A DNA stretch of 37,944 nt, from positions 1-37,944 of the forward strand of contig JACPVQ010000170.1 in NCBI GenBank assembly GCA_016191645.1. Direction: 5' to 3'. Under the pieces are notes generated by a model. It ran no database searches, was not told the DNA's origin, and was given only the letters and a program-made list of their open reading frames with translations. The translations under genes and the position numbers were made by a program. Shown in pieces: positions 24,828 through 33,498 of the stretch (position 1 is the stretch's first letter; the number at the start of each line of letters is the position of its first letter). The stretch is from Candidatus Solibacter usitatus. GTDB lineage: Bacteria; Acidobacteriota; Terriglobia; Bryobacterales; Bryobacteraceae.

Positions 24828-25796
24828 ATGATCAGTGTCGTAATCCCCATCCATAACGAGGAGCCGGCGATCCTGCCGTTGTATGACCGCCTCACCAGCG
24901 TGCTGGAAGGCCTGCGCAAGCCGTATGAGATCATCTTCGTGGACGACGCTTCCACGGACCGCAGTTTCGTTCTGCTGGCCAACCTTGTGGAGACCGATCA
25001 CCGGCTGAAAGTCATTCGCCTGCGCCGCAACTTCGGGCAGACGGCCGCGCTCGCCGCGGGCTTCGACGACGCGCAGGGAGAAGTGATCGTTTCGCTCGAT
25101 GGCGACTTGCAGCACGAGCCGGAAGATATCCCGGCACTGCTGGCGCGGATCGATGAGGGCTACGACATCGCCTCCGGCTGGCGGAAGAATCGCGTCGATA
25201 ACGCGGTGACGCGCAGAATTCCGTCGCGCATTGCCAACTGGCTGATGAGCAAGGTGAGCGGCGTCGATCTGCACGACTTCGGAACGACGTTCAAGGCGTA
25301 TCGCGCCGAGGTGTTGAAGGACGTCAACCTTTATGGCGAGCTGCACCGCTTCATTCCGGCGCTGGCCAGCTACTACGGCGCGCGCGTAATTGAAGTGCCC
25401 ATTCGCAACGTGCCGCGCCCCAGCGGAGCTTCGCATTACGGATTGGGGCGCACCTTCCGCGTTCTGTTCGACATTATCACCATCCGCTTTCTGCTCTCCT
25501 ACTTCACGCGGCCCATGCATTTCTTCGGAAAATACGGTCTGCCGCCGCTTGGCGTGGGCGGCGCGATTCTCACGTATCTGTTTTTCTATAAGATCACCGG
25601 ACACGAGTTGATGATCGATCACGGGCCGCTGTTGATTGCCGGCGCGCTGCTCATGTTTTTTGGTCTGACGATGATCTCCACAGGTCTTCTGGGCGAACTC
25701 ATTATGAGAACGTACTTTGAAAGCCAGGGACGCCGCATCTACGCTATCCGGGAAACGCGCAGCCGCCGCGACCAGGTGAGAGGCGGGACGCGCTGA
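24828..25796 (+). CDS. Family 2 glycosyltransferase with C-terminal membrane helices (ArnC/GtrB/DPM1-like)
   Basis: A 322-residue GT2 enzyme predicted to transfer a sugar from a nucleotide donor to polyprenyl phosphate at the inner membrane. The N-terminal GT-A domain shows ISVVIPIHNEE, IIFVDDASTDRS (D39, D40), LRRNFGQTAALAAGF and VSLDGDLQHEPEDI, the donor and metal-binding motifs of this branch. FGTTFKAYRAEVL and VEVPIRNVPR-like IEVPIRNVPRPSG follow. Two hydrophobic segments (about 240-258 and 266-290) anchor the C-terminus. The ATG directly follows the DUF3500 stop. The lipid-linked sugar and its user are not encoded nearby. Confidence 0.92.
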   Translation: MISVVIPIHNEEPAILPLYDRLTSVLEGLRKPYEIIFVDDASTDRSFVLLANLVETDHRLKVIRLRRNFGQTAALAAGFDDAQGEVIVSLDGDLQHEPEDIPALLARIDEGYDIASGWRKNRVDNAVTRRIPSRIANWLMSKVSGVDLHDFGTTFKAYRAEVLKDVNLYGELHRFIPALASYYGARVIEVPIRNVPRPSGASHYGLGRTFRVLFDIITIRFLLSYFTRPMHFFGKYGLPPLGVGGAILTYLFFYKITGHELMIDHGPLLIAGALLMFFGLTMISTGLLGELIMRTYFESQGRRIYAIRETRSRRDQVRGGTR

Positions 25797-26290
25797 TGTC
25801 CTCCCGCCGCCGCGCGTTGAAAACGGCTGCCGGGGCCGCCGCCGTGTTGCCGGTTCTGGGGCAGCATCAACATGCCCCGGACACATCCGCGGCGTCCGCC
25901 TACAAATCCAAATGGGCTTCCGCGGAAGAGATGAAGCAATTGGCGGCGGTCTGCGACATGATCATTCCGCGCACGGAGTCACCCGGCGCATCCGATGCGA
26001 AAGTGCAGGAATACATCGATTACGCGTTGGCGGGAGATCCGGCCGGGCAAACGCAACTGCGCGATGGATTGCGCTGGATGTTTGCACTGCCCGAAGCGCA
26101 GCGGCTGCTTGCATTGCGGAAGGCCAGTGAAACGCCGGCGTCCAAGGAAGGCCGCTTTTTCCGGCGCATGAAGGATCTAACCATCGATGGCTATTATCAA
26201 AGCCGCGAAGGATTAGTCACCGAACTTGGCTGGCACGGAAATTCTTTTCTTGCGGAATTCCCCGGCTGCGCGCATCCCGAACATCAGTGA
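25796..26290 (+). CDS. Gluconate 2-dehydrogenase subunit 3-like Tat-exported protein
   Basis: A 164-residue protein with an N-terminal Tat signal (SSRRRALKTAAGAAAVLPVL). The mature part resembles the small subunit (subunit 3) that accompanies membrane GMC oxidoreductases: LAAVCDMIIPRTESPGASDA, VQEYIDYAL, and a C-terminal GYYQSREGLVTELGWHGNSF block. In characterised cases this subunit helps export or assemble the large FAD subunit. No GMC oxidoreductase is in the window, so the partner must be elsewhere. The ATG overlaps the GT2 stop by one base, and the 3' end overlaps the convergent ThuA-like gene by 7 bases. Confidence 0.82.
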   Translation: MSSRRRALKTAAGAAAVLPVLGQHQHAPDTSAASAYKSKWASAEEMKQLAAVCDMIIPRTESPGASDAKVQEYIDYALAGDPAGQTQLRDGLRWMFALPEAQRLLALRKASETPASKEGRFFRRMKDLTIDGYYQSREGLVTELGWHGNSFLAEFPGCAHPEHQ

Positions 26291-27015
26291 CGCGTCAACC
26301 AATTCAGTGAATTCCTAATCAAGCGCTGCATCATCGGATGGGCCAAAGCATCCGGCGTGTGGCCGGGCGCAAGATAAACGAATCTGCCTTTGCCCATCTC
26401 GCGCCACCATCCCGCTTCCGATGCAAGATTGTCGCGGGCGATGGATCGCAACAGCAGATGCTCGCGGTCCAGATAGTATTTCACCGTGTGCTGTTCGTCG
26501 AAGATTTCAAAATCCTCAACGCCCGCTGTGACCGCGTGATTCTTGTTCTCCACGCGCACCGTGAACACGTAAGGTTTCGGATGCCCGTTGTAATCTCCGC
26601 CGAAGAGTTTGTAATAGAGTCCGCCCGGCGGATAGATTCCCTGCGAATTGTGCAACGCGAGAAATCCGCCGCCGTTGTTCACGAAGTCCCAAATCGCCTG
26701 CTGCTGCGCGTCGGTCATCCATTTCACCGCCGGCTTGTTGTAGCCGTCCGGCCAGTTCATGCCGTCGCGCAGAATCACAAGAATCTGGTGCGCCTTCAGC
26801 GATTCGGCGTTCAACTGCGTGACGTCTTCGATGAACGTCACAGGCATGTTCTCGCGGGCAAAGGCGGGCGCGAGCCCATCACGGATGTAGACGGGGCTGT
26901 GATAGCGGTCGCCGATCAAAGCGAGCACGCGCGGGCGCTTCCACGAATTGTAGACGGTCGAAGTGTTTTGCGCCGCGGCCAGAGATGCGATCAGGAAAAA
27001 AGTTGCAAGCCTCAT
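26284..27015 (-). CDS. ThuA-like domain protein, exported
   Basis: A 243-residue protein with a signal peptide (MRLATFFLIASLAAAQ) and a ThuA (trehalose utilisation-like, glutamine-amidotransferase fold) domain: RVLALIGDRYHSPVYIRDGL, LVILRDGMNW, IWDFVNNGGGFLALHNSQG, KLFGGDYNGHP, NHAVTAGVEDFEIFDEQ and a C-terminal NSLNWLTRH. The catalytic cysteine of true amidotransferases is replaced in this family, so it probably binds or modifies sugars; the role is unknown. ATG 27015 is fixed by GGGAGGT 7 bases upstream. It is the last of three genes after the Oar-like barrel protein and the PQQ-like propeller. Confidence 0.88.
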   Translation of the reverse strand: MRLATFFLIASLAAAQNTSTVYNSWKRPRVLALIGDRYHSPVYIRDGLAPAFARENMPVTFIEDVTQLNAESLKAHQILVILRDGMNWPDGYNKPAVKWMTDAQQQAIWDFVNNGGGFLALHNSQGIYPPGGLYYKLFGGDYNGHPKPYVFTVRVENKNHAVTAGVEDFEIFDEQHTVKYYLDREHLLLRSIARDNLASEAGWWREMGKGRFVYLAPGHTPDALAHPMMQRLIRNSLNWLTRH

Positions 27016-27020
27016 AGAGA

Positions 27021-28274
27021 CTACCTCCCGGCGCGCTTGCCGATGCAATAGAGAGCCTTCTCGGTGCGAATGAAGATTTGGCCTTCGGAGACCGCGGGAG
27101 AACTGAGAGTGTACTCCTCCATCTTGTTTTCGGCGAGCACCTCAAAGGAACGGCCCGCTTTGATCACCGTGACCGTACCCTCTTCGTTGGTGATGTAGAG
27201 CTTCTCGTCGGCGAGCACGGGCGAGGAGCTGTAGATGGCCGGTTGAATCCGTTTCCCGCCCCAAACCTCCTTGCCTGTTTTCGCATTGATGCAATAGAGA
27301 ATTCCCTTGTCGTTGACGATGTAGAGCAGTTTGCCGTCCGTCACGGGGGTTGGCACGTCGGGGCCATTGTCGTAAGTCCACAGAGTGTTTTTGTCACCCA
27401 CTTCGCCGCTTGCGCCCGGCTTCAGCGCTACAAAAGGTTTCACGCGCGAGCCGGCATAGACAATACCGTCCTTGAAAAGCGGAGAAGTGATGATGCGGTT
27501 CATGGCGAAACTGGTGGGGTTCAGCACGTCCGCCCGCCAATATTCGTCCAGCGTTTTGAGATCGTGCGCGGTCACAAGATCTCCGCCGGAAACGATCAGT
27601 TCCGTGCGGTTGCCGGCCTTGGCCAGAGTCGGCGTCGTGTAGGCGTCCGGAGATTCCACCTTCGCTTTTGTCGGACGCTCCTTGCGCGCGATGGTCTTGC
27701 CCGTGGATTTATCGATGCGCAGAATGTAGGAAGGATCTTTCGTCTTCATGCCGTGGAGCACCTGCACATAGAGCGAATCCTCATGCAGCAGCGGCGACGA
27801 ACCGTAGCCCCAATTGAGGCCGAACTTGCCGTATTCCTTCTCAATGTCTCGTGCCCACAACTCTTTGCCGTCGATGGAAAAACCTTTCAGCGCGCCAACG
27901 CCCGTCAGCACATAAACGTTCTTGCCGTCCGTCACCGGTGAAGGCGATGACATATTCTGTTTGTTCTGCCGCCGGTTGCCGCCGGTAATGGGCTGCTTCC
28001 AGAGTGTCGCGCCGTTTTCGCGATTGAGGCACCACAGTTCGAGCTTGTCGCCGTCGGCGACGTTGAGAAATACGCGCTCGCCCCAGATAATGGGTGTCGC
28101 GCCGGTACGGCTCGGCATGGCGAGCGACCATGCAACATTCTCCGTCTTCGACCACTTGACGGGAAGTCCTTTCTCGCCGCTGGTGCCATCGAGGTTGGGC
28201 CCGCGCCATTGCGGCCAGTTCTCCGCCATCAAGGAGCAGCAGAGAACAAGAACGAACACGGCGAGATTGCGCAT
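27021..28274 (-). CDS. PQQ-like beta-propeller repeat protein, exported
   Basis: A 417-residue secreted propeller with a signal peptide (MRNLAVFVLVLCCSLMAENW). It opens with WPQWRGPNLDGTS, the WxQWRGP signature of a family common in planctomycetes and acidobacteria. Repeating blade motifs include LWCLNRENGATLWKQP, LKGFSIDGKELWARD, LYCINAKTGKEVWGG and TVIKAGRSFEVLAENKM. No dehydrogenase catalytic residues (disulfide, calcium-Asp) are evident, so it is probably a binding scaffold rather than a PQQ enzyme. It starts 28 bases after the Oar-like gene and ends within the ThuA gene's ribosome-binding site. The ATG at 28274 was chosen for the signal peptide. Confidence 0.88.
   Translation of the reverse strand: MRNLAVFVLVLCCSLMAENWPQWRGPNLDGTSGEKGLPVKWSKTENVAWSLAMPSRTGATPIIWGERVFLNVADGDKLELWCLNRENGATLWKQPITGGNRRQNKQNMSSPSPVTDGKNVYVLTGVGALKGFSIDGKELWARDIEKEYGKFGLNWGYGSSPLLHEDSLYVQVLHGMKTKDPSYILRIDKSTGKTIARKERPTKAKVESPDAYTTPTLAKAGNRTELIVSGGDLVTAHDLKTLDEYWRADVLNPTSFAMNRIITSPLFKDGIVYAGSRVKPFVALKPGASGEVGDKNTLWTYDNGPDVPTPVTDGKLLYIVNDKGILYCINAKTGKEVWGGKRIQPAIYSSSPVLADEKLYITNEEGTVTVIKAGRSFEVLAENKMEEYTLSSPAVSEGQIFIRTEKALYCIGKRAGR
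27023..27029 (-). promoter_or_regulatory. Shine-Dalgarno of the ThuA-like gene overlapping the upstream stop
   Basis: Read on the minus strand this is GGGAGGT, 7 bases before ATG 27015. It overlaps the TAG of the PQQ-like gene (27021-27023) by one base, so translation of the two genes is likely coupled. It decides the start against the longer in-frame reading from 27048. Confidence 0.6.
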
Positions 28275-28302
28275 AGAAGAAATTGTATCTGAATGGAGCA
28301 CA

Positions 28303-30879
28303 TCAAAAGCGGAACTGCAGGGTGAATGAGAATGTGCGTCCATCGTTCAGCGTGTTGGTGATCTTGCTAAATGAGGGTGAACTCAAGTCGGCGTTCGGAG
28401 CGGCGAATTGAGGCGTGTTGAAAAAATTCACCGATTCGGCGCGAAACGTAACGGCGCGGTCGCCGGACAGCTTCCACGTGCGCGCAAGCGAAGTGTTGAC
28501 ATTCGCGATACCCGCCCGGCGGAATGTTCCCATGCCGATATTCCCGCGATCCGCGCCGGGCTGCAGAAAACGAAACGCCGCGCGCGGCATGGCGAGCGCG
28601 GCGGTGTCCGGATTGCCGATCGTACGGCCGAGGATCGCCGCGTCTACAATGTCGGGCCGATCACCGTTGGTTCCGTCGGAATTGCCGAAGCCCGGCGCGT
28701 CGGAACCGGAAAAAACGGTAAAGGGCATTCCTGTTTTGGATAGCGCGATCGCGCTCAAGGCCCATCCTCCAAGGGCGTTCCACTTCGGCATCTGCCAGCG
28801 GACCCGCAGTAACGCCGCGTGCGATTGATCGAATGCGCTGAGACCCTTCAAGTCTTTCTGAATCAGATTCTGGCTCTGACTGTATCCTTGCAGCGCATCG
28901 TCGCCGGCTGCCGTGTTGGTGTAGGCCGCCCCCGTATCCAGAGCCTTGCCGAACCAATACGACGCATCAATGGCGAAGCCGCGCCATTGAGGCACCACTA
29001 ACGTTGCGCGCGCGGCGTCGAAGTAAGCGCGCGAGGAATTCTCCACACGGCGCACTTCAAAATAGCGTGCGTCAGGACGCCGCTCCGTCAGCGTGTTTGT
29101 ATTGAAGGGAATTCCCGGTACCGCAACCGCCCGGTTGTAATGATTGAGCAATGGCAGCTTATGTGTGCGGCTGCCAACGTAACCCAGTTGCACGCGCCAG
29201 TTGGCGTGAAACTCCGTCTCCCAACTCAGGTTGTATTGATAGGAATATGGCGAGCGGAGATTCGATGGCACTTGAAATAAAGTCGCTCTGCCGGCCGGAC
29301 CAATGTCCGCCCCACGCAGAGGTTGGAGAAAAAAAGGCGCTTGCACTTCAATCTTTTGAAAGCGCGGTTGGTTCCAGCGGAGTTGTTGGAAGGTAACGGG
29401 ATACAGATCGCCGTATTGAAGCCCGAATGCTCCGCGCACCAATCCGCGGTTTCCCGGCGGCCTGTAGGCGAATCCCGCGCGCGGCGCAAGGTTATTGCAA
29501 TCGCAGGAAAAAGGAATCGTCGTAAGTCCGTTCACCTCGTGCGGAGCGACACCGGGCTGCCAGCGCAGACCCAAATTGACGGTGAGATTGGACGCGGCTT
29601 GCCATGTGTCGCCGGCGAACCAGGCTTGATCCCATTTGCGGAAGCCGCGCGCCAGTTCGCCAATTCCCGTGGAGTAGCGGCTGGGAACGCCCATGAGAAA
29701 ATTGGTAATGGCATCGCGGCCGAAATCGTTGCGGAAATACCAATTGCCTCGATTGCTGCTCGCTTCGCGCCCGTTGAAGCGCAGCCGGACGGCTTCGACC
29801 CCGGCCGTCAATTTGTGTTTTCCCTCCGTGCGGCTGAGCGATGCCGCATAGCGAAAGAAGTCCTGTATGCGGTCCAGCGGCACGTTCGACCCGGGCCCCA
29901 GAGTCGTCCACGCTGTCCCGATCTGCACTTGCGGCCCAACGGCATGGGGTTCGGGAGTCAGAAGTGTGTGCGTGCGGTCCAGACCGGCGCTGAATTCTCC
30001 CACGGTTTTCTTCGACCATGTGCGCTGCCACGTCAGGCGCGCCTGATGCGACTTGATCGCGGTATCGGGGTTTTGCCCAGCGACAAACTGAAACGCCTTC
30101 ACGTTCTGGTTGACCAGAGCGTATCGCGCTGTGATGCGGTCCCGGTTCGATGCCGCCTGATCCAACCGTGTCGAGAATCGATCGGTATCGACATGCTGCG
30201 GAGAATTGGTATTGAGCGCCCGCGGATCGATGTCGGTGCGGTTTGGGGGAGTCAGCGGGTAGGCGCTGAGAAAGCGTTGCAGGAGAGATCTTGAACCCGC
30301 ATCGGTAGTGAGCAGCGTGTGTTCGGATGGCAGCGGGACCAGCACGTTGCCGTTGATGCTGCCGCGGATTTTCTGCTGCGATCCATCCAGAGAAAGAAAC
30401 GCTTTCTTCCACAATGGAAGGCTGAACTGGAAACCGTAATTGTTCTCGCGCGCCGGCAACACCGGACCTGCCTGAAAGAATCGCCGCGCGTTGAAGACGC
30501 TGTTGTTGTGTGTGAAAAATATTTCTCCGTGCAGGAACAGGGCCGGTTTGATGGAGGCGACGTGCAACAGCGCGGGAGGCTGATTGCCGAATTCGACGCC
30601 GAAGTATTGGCGGCTGGGTGAGAATTCCGTGACGATGGTCGCCGTCGTTCCCATGCGCAGGTTCAGATCCTTCAGCGCATTGTTGTCGATGAGGTTAAAC
30701 TGAATGTTCTCGTTGCGGCGGCTTTCACCGGCCAGCGTGTTGGTTTGGCCAAGCAGGTTGAGAGTGGGTTTGGATTCCGCGGCCGGCTTTGCGGGTTCGG
30801 GAGTCTTGGATTGCTCCTGGGCAAACAGGACCGCCACAAGCGGCAACACGAGCAGGCATCGGGACGCGAGATGGTTCAA
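28303..30879 (-). CDS. Oar-like TonB-dependent outer-membrane beta-barrel protein
   Basis: An 858-residue outer-membrane protein of the Oar-like/TonB-dependent receptor type abundant in acidobacteria. A signal peptide (about residues 4-20, ending LFAQ) is followed by a short Pro/Lys linker, a plug-like region (NTLAGESRRNENIQFNLIDN) and many amphipathic barrel strands such as WRVQLGYVGSRTHKLPLLNH, NLTVNLGLRW and the C-terminal FSFTLQFRF, which ends in an aromatic as barrel proteins do. The usual N-terminal carboxypeptidase-regulatory-like domain is absent. Residues 520-533 derive from a palindromic repeat. The start is TTG 30879, only 23 bases from a divergent dehydratase. The ligand is unknown. 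Confidence 0.88.
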   Translation of the reverse strand: MNHLASRCLLVLPLVAVLFAQEQSKTPEPAKPAAESKPTLNLLGQTNTLAGESRRNENIQFNLIDNNALKDLNLRMGTTATIVTEFSPSRQYFGVEFGNQPPALLHVASIKPALFLHGEIFFTHNNSVFNARRFFQAGPVLPARENNYGFQFSLPLWKKAFLSLDGSQQKIRGSINGNVLVPLPSEHTLLTTDAGSRSLLQRFLSAYPLTPPNRTDIDPRALNTNSPQHVDTDRFSTRLDQAASNRDRITARYALVNQNVKAFQFVAGQNPDTAIKSHQARLTWQRTWSKKTVGEFSAGLDRTHTLLTPEPHAVGPQVQIGTAWTTLGPGSNVPLDRIQDFFRYAASLSRTEGKHKLTAGVEAVRLRFNGREASSNRGNWYFRNDFGRDAITNFLMGVPSRYSTGIGELARGFRKWDQAWFAGDTWQAASNLTVNLGLRWQPGVAPHEVNGLTTIPFSCDCNNLAPRAGFAYRPPGNRGLVRGAFGLQYGDLYPVTFQQLRWNQPRFQKIEVQAPFFLQPLRGADIGPAGRATLFQVPSNLRSPYSYQYNLSWETEFHANWRVQLGYVGSRTHKLPLLNHYNRAVAVPGIPFNTNTLTERRPDARYFEVRRVENSSRAYFDAARATLVVPQWRGFAIDASYWFGKALDTGAAYTNTAAGDDALQGYSQSQNLIQKDLKGLSAFDQSHAALLRVRWQMPKWNALGGWALSAIALSKTGMPFTVFSGSDAPGFGNSDGTNGDRPDIVDAAILGRTIGNPDTAALAMPRAAFRFLQPGADRGNIGMGTFRRAGIANVNTSLARTWKLSGDRAVTFRAESVNFFNTPQFAAPNADLSSPSFSKITNTLNDGRTFSFTLQFRF
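29286..29321 (-). repeat. Palindromic element inserted in frame in the Oar-like gene
   Basis: On the plus strand CTCTGC (29286-29291) pairs with GCAGAG (29316-29321) around an inner stem CGGAC-CAAT-GTCCG. Read on the minus strand it contains GTGGGGCGG at one end and GCCGGCAGA at the other, both also found in intergenic copy B. It encodes roughly RGADIGPAGRA (residues 522-532) in an otherwise ordinary barrel sequence and does not break the frame. Confidence 0.6.
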
Positions 30880-30902
30880 CTGTCAAATTTAATGGATCAA
30901 GC

Positions 30903-32585
30903 ATGGATCGTGCAACAAAACTAAGAAGCGCAAGTTGGTTCGACACGCCGGAGTACTACGGTTTTTCGCGCAAAGCATGGCTGCGCTCGGAAGGCTTCGG
31001 GCGGCACATCTTCGAAGGAAAACCCGTAATCGGAATTTGCAATTCGTGGAGCGAGTTGACGAATTGCAATGCGCACCTGCGGCAAGTTGCCGAGGCGGTG
31101 AAGCGAGGCGTGTGGGCGGCGGGCGGAGTGCCTTTGGAATTTCCCACCATCTCGCTGGGCGAAATGTTTCTCAAGCCTACCAGCATGCTCTATCGCAACC
31201 TGATGGCGATGGATGTGGAGGAATCCCTTCGCGGCTATCCGCTGGATGGCGTCGTGCTGTTATGCGGCTGCGACAAAACGACCCCGGCGCAATTGATGGG
31301 CGCGGCCAGCGCGGATCTTCCGGCAATCATGGTTACCGGCGGTCCTATGCTGAGCGGCGAATGGCGCGGACGCAAAGTGGGCGCGGGTACCGACGGGCGC
31401 AAGCTGTTCGACCTGCATCGCGCGGGCCGCATCACCGATGAAGAGCTCTGCGAGATTGAAGGCGGCATTGCGCGCAGCGCCGGGCATTGCACGGTGATGG
31501 GAACGGCGTCGACCATGGCGAGCCTTGTGGAAGCGCTGGGCATGACGCTGACCGGGTGCGCCGCCATTCCCGCGCCTGATTCGCGCAGAATGGAAATCGC
31601 CGAAAGGTCGGGAAAACGCATTGTGGAAATGGTGCATGAAGATTTGAGGCCGTCGCGCATACTGACTCGCCAGGCGATGGAGAACGCGCTCATGGTGGAC
31701 ATGGCCATCGGCGGATCGACGAACGCGGTGGTGCACATGCTGGCCATCGCGCGCCGGGCCGGCGTCGATTTGTCGTTGGACGATTTCGACCGCCTCTCGC
31801 GCCGCGTGCCGTGCATTGTGAATGTGAAGCCTTCGGGCGAATACCTGATGGAGGAGTTCTTCTCCGCCGGCGGCGTGCCGGTTGTCATGCGGCGCATTCT
31901 GGATGCCTTGCACGGCGAGTGTTTGACGGTGACGGGCCGGTCCATCGGGGAAAACATTTCCGGGGCGGAATGTTGGAATGACGACGTGATCCGCACGCGC
32001 GACAAGGCGCTCAGCGAGCAAGGCGGCACGGCCATTTTGCGCGGGAACATCGCCCCGGACGGCGCGGTATTGAAACAAACCGCGGCGTCGCCAAGGCTGT
32101 TGCAGCATTGCGGGCGCGCTCTTGTCTTTGAAACCTATCAGCACATGCGTGAGCAGATCGATAGCCCGGACCTGCCGGTGGACGAGAACACCATACTGGT
32201 TATGAAAAGTTGCGGGCCGATCGGCGCGCCGGGATTCCCGGAATGGGGCCATATCCCGATGCCTCGCGTGTTGATGGACAAGGGCGTGACGGACGTGGTG
32301 CGCATCTCCGACGCGCGCATGAGCGGAACCAGTTTCGGCACGGTCGTGCTTCACGTCGCGCCCGAGTCGGCCATCGGCGGGCCGCTATGGGCGGTGCGAA
32401 CCGGAGATGAGATTACGCTCGATACGGAGAACCGGGCGATCCGTTTGGAAGTAAGCGATGAGGAAATGGGCCGCCGTCTATCGGCCTTCACGCCGCCGCC
32501 TCCACATTTCACGCGCGGATATGGGAAGCTGTTTTTGGATCATGTCACGCAGGCGAACTTGGGTTGCGACTTCGATTTCCTGTAG
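30903..32585 (+). CDS. Sugar-acid dehydratase, IlvD/Edd family (L-arabinonate dehydratase-like)
   Basis: A 560-residue iron-sulfur dehydratase. LLCGCDKTTPAQLMGAASAD and HCTVMGTASTMASLVEALGM supply cluster cysteines, NSWSELTNCNAHL a third, and SDARMSGTSFGTVVLHVAPE is the C-terminal signature. The opening ASWFDTPEYYGFSRKAWLRS and GICNSWSELTNCN resemble the pentonate/hexonate branch (L-arabinonate, D-xylonate dehydratases) more than the branched-chain amino acid enzyme IlvD. It would remove water from a sugar acid to give a 2-keto-3-deoxy acid. ATG 30903 is preferred over in-frame starts inside the divergent gene. It leads a co-directional run. Confidence 0.88.
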   Translation: MDRATKLRSASWFDTPEYYGFSRKAWLRSEGFGRHIFEGKPVIGICNSWSELTNCNAHLRQVAEAVKRGVWAAGGVPLEFPTISLGEMFLKPTSMLYRNLMAMDVEESLRGYPLDGVVLLCGCDKTTPAQLMGAASADLPAIMVTGGPMLSGEWRGRKVGAGTDGRKLFDLHRAGRITDEELCEIEGGIARSAGHCTVMGTASTMASLVEALGMTLTGCAAIPAPDSRRMEIAERSGKRIVEMVHEDLRPSRILTRQAMENALMVDMAIGGSTNAVVHMLAIARRAGVDLSLDDFDRLSRRVPCIVNVKPSGEYLMEEFFSAGGVPVVMRRILDALHGECLTVTGRSIGENISGAECWNDDVIRTRDKALSEQGGTAILRGNIAPDGAVLKQTAASPRLLQHCGRALVFETYQHMREQIDSPDLPVDENTILVMKSCGPIGAPGFPEWGHIPMPRVLMDKGVTDVVRISDARMSGTSFGTVVLHVAPESAIGGPLWAVRTGDEITLDTENRAIRLEVSDEEMGRRLSAFTPPPPHFTRGYGKLFLDHVTQANLGCDFDFL

Positions 32586-33492
32586 ATCGCGATGGATTGC
32601 CATTGCGATCGTGTTGGCGGCCATCCTTGCAGCACAGGAACAGCAACCGGAAATTGAGCCACCGAAGCCCGCGGAAAAACCCGTTTACGCTTATCAGGGA
32701 AAGGCGCTCAAAATCGCGGCGGAGTGCGCGGACGAGGAGATTCAGGCGTTCGGGCTTACCTGCAGCGCCGACGACCCTTGTCCGTTGTATCTGGAATTAG
32801 CAGCCGTGGATGGAGTTGGCAACCGTCTCTTTGCCACCGGCAATATTCATGCCACCGACGCCACGTTGTGGAGCATTCTGCTGGCCAGCGAAGACGGCGG
32901 CAAAACCTGGACGGAAGGCTTTGAGCGCATGAAATCGACCGGCCTGGAACACATGCAATTTGCCGATTTCGAAAACGGTTGGATCGGCGGGCAGCAATTG
33001 CTCTCGCTGCCGCGGGATCCGTTTTTCCTGATCACGAACGACGGTGGAAAGACCTGGCGCAAGCGGCCTCTTTCCGGCGAGCCGCGCGTCGGGGCGGTGG
33101 AGCAGTTTTTTTTCGAGAACCGCAATATCGGCTCGCTTGTCGTCGATCGCGTGCAGGCGGGCGATGCGGGTGGCCGTCATGAGTTCTACGAGACGCGGAC
33201 CAGCGGAGATGCATGGAGCCTGGTGCAGGTGAGTCCCAAACCCATCGCACTAAAGAAGCAGCGCGCGCCGAATCCGGATTGGCGTCTGCGCACCGATTCC
33301 AAAACGAAGAGTTTCCTCATCGAACAAAGATCCGGCGCGCGTTGGAACACGGCCGCCAGTTTTCTCATCAACACGGGCGAATGCAAACCGAAGGAGGTCA
33401 AACTCACGGAGCCGGTTGTTACGGAAGACGAGAACAAGCCGGTGGATACGCTGATCATCCGCACAACGCCGCCTGTGAAGAAGAAGAAATAA
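32542..33492 (+). CDS. Exported BNR/YCF48-like repeat protein
   Basis: About 316 residues with an N-terminal hydrophobic segment (WIAIAIVLAAILAAQ) acting as a signal. Two Asp-box motifs, LLASEDGGKTWTEG and LITNDGGKTWRKRPL, mark a sialidase-type/YCF48-like beta-propeller with few blades. Two cysteines (LTCSADDPCPLY) could form a disulfide. The C-terminus is charged and ends VKKKK. Sialidase catalytic arginines are not evident, so binding or assembly is more likely than glycosidase activity. The start is uncertain: ATG 32542 overlaps the dehydratase by 44 bases and gives a longer-than-usual basic region before the hydrophobic stretch. Confidence 0.65.
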   Translation: MSRRRTWVATSISCRSRWIAIAIVLAAILAAQEQQPEIEPPKPAEKPVYAYQGKALKIAAECADEEIQAFGLTCSADDPCPLYLELAAVDGVGNRLFATGNIHATDATLWSILLASEDGGKTWTEGFERMKSTGLEHMQFADFENGWIGGQQLLSLPRDPFFLITNDGGKTWRKRPLSGEPRVGAVEQFFFENRNIGSLVVDRVQAGDAGGRHEFYETRTSGDAWSLVQVSPKPIALKKQRAPNPDWRLRTDSKTKSFLIEQRSGARWNTAASFLINTGECKPKEVKLTEPVVTEDENKPVDTLIIRTTPPVKKKK

Positions 33493-33498
33493 CGTTTC

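Noticed and set aside
29323-30294. 323-residue plus-strand frame opposite the Oar-like gene
   Set aside because: Antisense shadow of a confident gene, with no motif and no ribosome-binding site.
30883-30888. TTGACA-like sequence on the minus strand before the Oar-like gene as a -35 box
   Set aside because: It lies within a few bases of the start codon, so it cannot serve the receptor gene.
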